From: Pseudomonas sp. JQ170C
GTDB lineage: Bacteria; Pseudomonadota; Gammaproteobacteria; Pseudomonadales; Pseudomonadaceae
NCBI RefSeq assembly: GCF_035581345.1
Contig: NZ_CP141608.1
Coordinates: 2,324,501 to 2,388,500, forward strand
Direction: 5' to 3'
Length of the DNA: 64,000 bases
Part shown: positions 59,104 through 64,000 of the stretch, in pieces
Layout of the letters: each line of letters begins with the position of its first letter
Numbering within the stretch: position 1 is the stretch's first letter
Translations under genes and position numbers: made by a program
The notes under the pieces: model-generated
Databases searched by the model: none
The model's input: the letters and a program-made list of their open reading frames with translations, nothing else
What the model was told of the DNA's origin: nothing

Positions 59104-61503
59104 CTAGAAGTCGTACTTCAGGCCAAACGTCGCGTTGCGCGGGGTGCCGTAGTAGCTGCTGCCTGCGGTGTTGGTGTAGTACTCCTTGTCGAACAGGTTG
59201 TTGACGTTGAGGGTGGCGCTCAACTGGCGGGTGATCGGGTAGCGGGCCATCAGGTCGACCAGGGCGTAGTCGTCCTCGGTGAAGCGCACGCGGTTCGGGC
59301 CCTGGTTGTCGCTGTAGATCTTGCTCTGCCAGTTCACCCCACCGCCCAGGGTCAGGCCGTTGCCGACGCTGCGCAGGGTATAGGTGCTGAACAGTTTGAA
59401 GGTGTTCTGCGGCACGTTGGTGTTGAGCTTGCCGCCATCGGCGTTCTGCACAATGTTGCGGCTGAAGCTGGCGCTGGCCTGCCAGTCGGTGGCCAGTTCC
59501 CCGCTCATTTCCAGCTCGAAGCCGCGGGTCTTGGTGCCGGACTCGGCACGGTAGGCGAAGCCACCGCCAGGTACCGGGACGTTGGGCTGGATCAGTACGG
59601 CCAGGTTGTCCTGCTTGATTTCGTACAGCGCCAGGCCGATGTTCAGGCGGTCATCGAAGAAGGCGGCCTTGCTGCCTACCTCGTAGCCGTCGCCTTCGAG
59701 CGGGTCGATGTACTGGCCGCTGATGTCCTTGTTGCTTTGCGGTTTGAAGATGCTGGTGTAGCTGGCATACACCGACCAGTTCTGGTCGAGGTCGTAGACC
59801 ACGCCGGCAAACGGGGTGACGACACCGGTTTCCTGGCGGCGCTCGTCGGTGTCCGGCGTGTCGTCGTAGTAGTCGGTCTTGACGGTGTTTTTCCAGTCGT
59901 TGACGCGGGCGCCGAGAATGAGCGAGAGGTCGTTGCTCAGGCGCAGGCGAGTGCTGCCATAGGCCGCGGTCTGGTCTTCCTGGTAGTCGATGCGGCTGGT
60001 GGCCGGCAGTGGCGGTTTGCCGGGGGTGTCGCCGTCCCAGGTGTAGATGTCCGAGATGGCATTGCTCCAGTCATCGAACCACCACAGTGGGTAGCCGTTG
60101 GTGCGGTACTCGGTGTGCTGGCGGGTATAGCCGAGCACCGCGTCGTGTTCCAGGCCCCAGAGGTCGAAGTTGCCTGCGATGTTCAGGTCGACGCTCGTTT
60201 GCACAGGCTTGGCCTCCCAGCGCCCGGCCCACAGATTGACCCCGGCGCCAGTTGCCGGATTGGGGTTGCCGCCAGCGGCGTAGCCGAGCACTTCGTCGTA
60301 CTCGTAGCGGTCGCGGTTCAGGGTCAGCTTGGCCTTCCAGCGCTCGCTGAGGTTGTGCTCGAGGGTGGCGAAACCGGTGGTGAAGTGCCGGTCGGAATAG
60401 GCCCAGCTGGCGGCCGCCGAATCGGAGCGGGACCATTTGGCCCGCGAGCCGTCGCTGTTGAACAGCGGGCGGCCGCTGCGGGCGTGGTCGTCGGCTTCAT
60501 GGGACTGCGAGTCCATGCCGAAGGTCAGCAGGGTGTCGGGTGTCAGGTCGGCCTCGATGACGCCGTAGAACACCTTCTTGCGCTCGTTGAAACGGTCGAT
60601 GTACGACTCGTTGTCCTGATAGGCGCCGACCACACGGCCACGCAGGGTGCCGCTGTCGTTCAACGGGCCGCTGACATCGACCTCGTTGCGCTGATAGTTC
60701 CACGAACCGGCCTCCACCGAGACGCTGCTCTGGAAGTCGGCAGTCGGGCGCTTGCGGATCAGGTTCACGGTGGCACCGGGCGTGCCCACGCCATTGGTCA
60801 GGCCGGTGGCGCCGCGAATGATCTCGACGCGGTCGTAAAGGACCATGTCGTTGCTCTGGGCCACGGATTTATAGTTGCTGTCCAGGCGCTGCAGGCCATC
60901 GATCTGGTAGTTCTCCACTTGAAAGCCGCGGGAGTAGATCTGGCTGGAGTCGGAGCCGGCGTTGCCGCCCTGGTTGACGCTCAGGCCCGGGGCCTGCTTG
61001 ACCACGTCGAGCAGCTGGGTGAGGTTCTGGTCTTCCATGCGCTGGCTGGTCATCACGCTCACCGCCTGCGGTGTTTCGCGGATCGACAGCGGCAGTTTGG
61101 TCGCGGTAGCGGTCGAGCCGGTGGTGTAGGAGCCGGTGCCTTCGGTGGTGGCGCCCAGGGAGGAATCATTGATGCTGGTGGCACCCAGCTCCAGGGCATC
61201 CCCGCTCGGCTGGCTGACGATCAGTGTGTTGCCGCTCTGCTGATAGCTCAGGCCGCTGTCGGCGAGCAGCAGGGTGATCGCGTTGCGCACCTCCAGCTGG
61301 CCACTGACTGCCGGGGCCTGGCGGCCCTGGACCAGGCTGCTGTCGACGGCGATGGTCAGGCCAGCGGCTTCGCCGAGCTGACGCAGTGAAGTGGCCAGCG
61401 GCTGGGCTGGCAGGTCGAGATCGATGGGCGCGGCCAGGGCCTGGGTGGCCAGCGTCAGGGCCACTGCGGCCGACAGGGCGCGCAGGGTCGATTGCATCGG
61501 CAT
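59104..61503 (-). CDS. TonB-dependent ferric-siderophore receptor with signalling domain
   Basis: A 799-residue outer-membrane receptor. Signal peptide of about 24 residues (ending LATQALA), N-terminal STN signalling domain (about 25-105; LDLPAQPLATSLRQLGEAAG), plug (about 130-265; ETPQAVSVMTSQRM, VEIIRGATGLTNGVGTPG), then a 22-strand barrel ending in the family signature FGLKYDF. The STN domain and the FecI/FecR genes upstream show a surface-signalling system. AGAAGGA precedes the ATG. It lies 79 nt after fecR. Siderophore not identifiable here. Confidence 0.95.
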   Translation of the reverse strand: MPMQSTLRALSAAVALTLATQALAAPIDLDLPAQPLATSLRQLGEAAGLTIAVDSSLVQGRQAPAVSGQLEVRNAITLLLADSGLSYQQSGNTLIVSQPSGDALELGATSINDSSLGATTEGTGSYTTGSTATATKLPLSIRETPQAVSVMTSQRMEDQNLTQLLDVVKQAPGLSVNQGGNAGSDSSQIYSRGFQVENYQIDGLQRLDSNYKSVAQSNDMVLYDRVEIIRGATGLTNGVGTPGATVNLIRKRPTADFQSSVSVEAGSWNYQRNEVDVSGPLNDSGTLRGRVVGAYQDNESYIDRFNERKKVFYGVIEADLTPDTLLTFGMDSQSHEADDHARSGRPLFNSDGSRAKWSRSDSAAASWAYSDRHFTTGFATLEHNLSERWKAKLTLNRDRYEYDEVLGYAAGGNPNPATGAGVNLWAGRWEAKPVQTSVDLNIAGNFDLWGLEHDAVLGYTRQHTEYRTNGYPLWWFDDWSNAISDIYTWDGDTPGKPPLPATSRIDYQEDQTAAYGSTRLRLSNDLSLILGARVNDWKNTVKTDYYDDTPDTDERRQETGVVTPFAGVVYDLDQNWSVYASYTSIFKPQSNKDISGQYIDPLEGDGYEVGSKAAFFDDRLNIGLALYEIKQDNLAVLIQPNVPVPGGGFAYRAESGTKTRGFELEMSGELATDWQASASFSRNIVQNADGGKLNTNVPQNTFKLFSTYTLRSVGNGLTLGGGVNWQSKIYSDNQGPNRVRFTEDDYALVDLMARYPITRQLSATLNVNNLFDKEYYTNTAGSSYYGTPRNATFGLKYDF

Positions 61504-61582
61504 GCGGGTAATTCCTTCTTGTGTTTGATTGCTCTAGCACTAACGCGCGAGGGTGGCTTTACCCTGATGTTGTGATTGCGAA

Positions 61583-62563
61583 TTATTTGCGATGCAGACG
61601 AGCGGTCGTTTTGCTGAGGTCCGCCTGGGCCAGAAGAGGCTGCAGAACAGTGGCGCCCGCTTCATGCTTTACGTTCACCGGCACCACCTGGGGAAGTGAC
61701 TGGAGGAAGCCTTCGATATCGCTCAGTTGCACTACTGCGCTGATTCGAGGGCTTTTGCCGGCGCCGGCCCGCACCGGTGTCTGGCGGTAGCGCGACAGGC
61801 TGGCGGCGACTTCCGCGAGGTCGGCCTGGTCGAACACCAGGCGACCGAACTCAAAGGTGAAGGCGTCGTTGGCGGCGCGGGCCACGCGGTGCAGACGCCC
61901 GTCGGCGCTCACCTCGGCGACTTCGCCGGCCTTCAACACCTGGCTTTCGCCGGGGCGCGAGAGGCTGTCGACCTGGACCCGGCCATGATCGACGCTGATC
62001 CGCAGGCGGTCTGGCAGGCGGTTGACCACAAAGCGGGTACCCAGCACGCGGACCTGTGCCAGGCCGCCGTCGATGACGAAGGGCCGCTCTGGCTGGCGGG
62101 CCACCGAGAAAATGGCCTCGCCGCGCAGGAGTTCGACCTGACGCAGGTTATGGTCGAAATGCAGGTGCAGGTGGGTATCGGCATCGAGCATCAGTTCCGT
62201 TCCGTCACGCAACTGCTGCACCTGCCGCTCACCGATGCCGGTCGCCAGATGAAGCTGCAGCGCACCGTAGCGGTGGGTATGCCAACCAAACGCGCCAGCC
62301 ACCGTCAGCAACACCGCCAGTACGCTGCCGTGGAGCAGCCGCCGGCGCGGTCGCTGACGGTTCTGTTCCATGGCCTGGGCCAGCGCTTGGCTGCGGCGGG
62401 TGCAGGAAAAGTCGCCCCACAGCTCGGCCAGTTCACGGTATTCGCTCTGGTGGAGCGGGTCGGCAGCCAGCCAGGTCTCGAACTGCGCGCGTTCAGGATG
62501 GTCGGCAGCAGCGTTGTACAGGCGCGCGAACCACAGCGCGGCCTGCTCGCGAGCGGTACTCAT
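61583..62563 (-). CDS. FecR-family anti-sigma/sigma regulator
   Basis: A 326-residue inner-membrane regulator: N-terminal DUF4880 cytosolic domain (ALWFARLYNAAADHPERAQF, LAELWGD), one membrane helix at about 75-95 (LLHGSVLAVLLTVAGAFGWH), FecR domain (GTELMLDADTHLHLHFD, VRVLGTRFVVNRL) and a C-terminal STN-like part. It carries the receptor signal to the sigma factor. Start overlaps the sigma stop by 4 nt. Confidence 0.92.
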   Translation of the reverse strand: MSTAREQAALWFARLYNAAADHPERAQFETWLAADPLHQSEYRELAELWGDFSCTRRSQALAQAMEQNRQRPRRRLLHGSVLAVLLTVAGAFGWHTHRYGALQLHLATGIGERQVQQLRDGTELMLDADTHLHLHFDHNLRQVELLRGEAIFSVARQPERPFVIDGGLAQVRVLGTRFVVNRLPDRLRISVDHGRVQVDSLSRPGESQVLKAGEVAEVSADGRLHRVARAANDAFTFEFGRLVFDQADLAEVAASLSRYRQTPVRAGAGKSPRISAVVQLSDIEGFLQSLPQVVPVNVKHEAGATVLQPLLAQADLSKTTARLHRK

Positions 62564-63057
62564 GGGCCCAGCAGTTCGCGGGCGTTGCGCAGGTCGACCA
62601 GGGCGCGGGCCATGTGCCGTTCAACCATGTTCAGGGTGATACCCAACTGCTGGGCGATCTCGCTCTGCGCGCAACCTTCGATGCGCGCCAGCCAGAAGAC
62701 CTCGCGGCAGCGCGGTGGCAGGCAGTCGAGGATGCGCTGCAAGGCGATCAGCCGCTGCTGGACGTCCAGCAGGTGTTCGGCGGACGGGGCGAAGTGCGTG
62801 TCGTCGGACTCTTCATGGTGCTCAGGCAGTGGTTGCACACGGGCGTTGCGGCGGAAATGGTCGACCAGCACCGATTGGGCGACCTGCCTGAGGTAGGCGT
62901 TGGGCTGGGTCAATGGCTGGGCGGGGCGGGCCAGCGCGAAACGCAGGAACGCGTCATGCAGCACGTCATAGGCGCGTTGCACGCATCGGGTCTGGCGACT
63001 GAGACTGAGCAGCAGGTCACTGTAGGCCCAGCGCAGATCGATGTCCTGCCAGTTCAC
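62560..63057 (-). CDS. FecI-like ECF sigma factor
   Basis: An ECF sigma factor of about 165 residues: region 2 (YDVLHDAFLRFALARP, AYLRQVAQSVLVDHFRRN) and region 4 (LDCLPPRCREVFWLARIEG, SEIAQQLGITLNMVERHMAR). It drives the receptor gene when the siderophore is bound. The start is uncertain: I place it at GTG 63057 (VNWQDIDLRWAY); a TTG at 63144 would add 29 residues that look unlike this family. No clear ribosome site at either. Confidence 0.88.
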   Translation of the reverse strand: MNWQDIDLRWAYSDLLLSLSRQTRCVQRAYDVLHDAFLRFALARPAQPLTQPNAYLRQVAQSVLVDHFRRNARVQPLPEHHEESDDTHFAPSAEHLLDVQQRLIALQRILDCLPPRCREVFWLARIEGCAQSEIAQQLGITLNMVERHMARALVDLRNARELLGP

Positions 63058-63227
63058 CGGCGGGTTTCGCAGACTGGCGGGGTGGAGGGGACAATCGGCA
63101 CGATCGGCTGCTCTCTGATACGACCGGGCTGGTCGCGGCAGCAAGCTTAATTATTTGTCAATTCCAAGTAAATAAGAAGTATTACTATTTGTGCTTGTCT
63201 AGACAAAATGCGTCGCAGTCATATCCT

Positions 63228-63297
63228 GTAGGAGCGGGCTTACCCCGCGATAGCGATGTAGCTGTAAGGTCGCTACGCGGGGCAAGCCCGCTCCTAC
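63228..63297. repeat. REP inverted pair
   Basis: GTAGGAGCGGGCTTACCCCG at 63228 and the inverted unit ending GCTCCTAC at 63297, followed by a short extra ACGCTCCTAC. Lies between the universal stress gene and the sigma gene. Confidence 0.85.
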
Positions 63298-63303
63298 ACG
63301 CTC

Positions 63304-64000
63304 CTACAGTGACACCAGCACATCACACTGGGATTCGTTGAGCACATGCTTGGTAATGCTGCCGATCAACAGTTCTTCCAGCGCGCTTTCGCCCTGTTTG
63401 CCGATCACGATCAAATCGCAGTCCAGTTCCTGTTCCTGCTCAACGATCCGCCAGGCCGGGTCACCGTGGACCACGATCTGCCGGGCATTGACCAACCCGG
63501 CGGCCTCGCTCAATGCCGCGAGTTTTTCCACGGCGTCTTTCTTGATGACATTGCGGTAGTGGGTGAGGGTGTCCTGGTCGATGTGGGCAAAGCGCATGCT
63601 GCCCTCGAAGGGCGCTTCGTAAACGTGCAGGAGAATGATCTCGGCTTGCGGGGCAACGGACTTCGCCAGCTCGATGGCGCGAAGTGATGAAGGCGAGAAA
63701 TCAACGGGGACCAGCAAGGTGCGGTAGGCATCGCGAGGGGCGTGCTTGACCACCAGCATCGGGCAGAGCATACGGTTGAGCATGCGTTGCACGGTAGAGC
63801 CCAGCAGCAGGCGACGGGCCAGGCTATACCCCTTCGCCCCGCACACCAGCAGGTTGGTGCGTTTGTCCTGCACCACACGGGTGATTTCCGTGGTGACCGA
63901 GCCAGAGGCGACCTGAACGCCAGCGGCGATGTCGTAGCGCTGGAACAGCAGGCTTGCCAGCTCGTGGGTTTTTTCGCTTGCCGTCTCCAGCGCACGATTC
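63304..64000 (-). CDS. Tandem universal stress protein (UspA family), partial
   Basis: 231 C-terminal residues of a two-domain Usp. The end of domain 1 (VVQDKRTNLLVCGAKGYSLA, ATP loop G-2x-G-9x-GS) is followed by complete domain 2 (YRTLLVPVDFSPSSLRAIEL, VIGKQGESALEELLIGS). Both nucleotide loops look intact. The N-terminus lies beyond the right edge. Such proteins respond to starvation and respiratory stress; no regulator is visible here. Confidence 0.92.
   Translation of the reverse strand, partial: NRALETASEKTHELASLLFQRYDIAAGVQVASGSVTTEITRVVQDKRTNLLVCGAKGYSLARRLLLGSTVQRMLNRMLCPMLVVKHAPRDAYRTLLVPVDFSPSSLRAIELAKSVAPQAEIILLHVYEAPFEGSMRFAHIDQDTLTHYRNVIKKDAVEKLAALSEAAGLVNARQIVVHGDPAWRIVEQEQELDCDLIVIGKQGESALEELLIGSITKHVLNESQCDVLVSL

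Noticed and set aside
59086..61389. 767-codon open frame antisense to the TonB receptor
   Set aside because: Shadow frame with low-complexity Val/Ala/Gly composition; the opposite strand encodes a complete receptor.

Overview
The window reads as the chromosome of a fluorescent-type Pseudomonas (putida/fluorescens style). Coding DNA is GC-rich with strong third-position bias, intergenic gaps carry paired REP palindromes built on GTAGGAGCGGGCTTGCCCCGCG, and the gene families (NspC polyamine branch, FecI/FecR/TonB receptor, AttEFGH, 8-oxoguanine deaminase with an NCS2 permease) are typical of that genus. The genus call is an inference from these signs. I found no rRNA, tRNA, CRISPR array, phage or complete insertion sequence.

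Layout. (1) 1-1784: carboxynorspermidine synthase (runs off the left edge) and decarboxylase. (2) 1971-13160: a sugar-acid catabolic island with XylD- and XylX-like dehydratases, an MFS porter, a LysR regulator, a ketoglutarate-semialdehyde dehydrogenase, a second MFS porter, and an SDR plus FAH hydrolase plus 2-hydroxyacid dehydrogenase. The two divergent arms share the same promoter layout. (3) 14145-26936: an unusual eight-gene type VI secretion locus, tssB-tssC-tssK-tssL-(TssM-like/OmpA)-hcp-clpV-vgrG. It contains no tssA, E, F, G, J or ordinary tssM, and its VgrG ends in a transmembrane helix plus an OmpA-type peptidoglycan-binding domain. (4) 27120-32418: LysR/old yellow enzyme pair, a hydrolase, a DHFR-like reductase, a di-Mop protein and a methyltransferase. 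(5) 32484-39870: a dimethylamine-monooxygenase-like set (DmmA-like, PDR/VanB reductase, DUF3445 haem protein), an MFS porter, an aminobutyraldehyde dehydrogenase, a GntR regulator and a soluble Cache protein, with a sequence motif shared between the two operon fronts. (6) 39901-40350: a five-copy 90-91 bp tandem array. (7) 40394-50178: Nudix, AttEFGH-like exporter, glycine-zipper protein, a small HD/P-loop/GNAT operon, an XRE regulator and a DUF3616-like protein. (8) 50314-54971: LysR with a divergent exported cyclase-family hydrolase, a 159-bp MITE-like element, and an enoyl-CoA hydratase with an acyl-CoA ligase. (9) 55233-58242: purine permease and 8-oxoguanine deaminase. (10) 59104-63057: FecI-FecR-TonB siderophore receptor. 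(11) 63304-64000: tandem universal stress protein (runs off the right edge).

How the parts work together. The sugar-acid island can dehydrate an aldonate and then either dehydrate and oxidise the 2-keto-3-deoxy acid to 2-oxoglutarate (Weimberg type) or oxidise and hydrolyse it (diketo-hydrolase type). The T6SS locus has sheath, baseplate adaptor, tube, sheath-recycling ATPase and spike, but needs the other core parts from elsewhere or is divergent. The monooxygenase region looks like an N-demethylation plus aminoaldehyde oxidation pathway under one GntR regulator.

The most noteworthy observations are the membrane-anchored VgrG-OmpA fusion in the reduced T6SS locus, and the matched promoter/operator architecture of the sugar-acid island.
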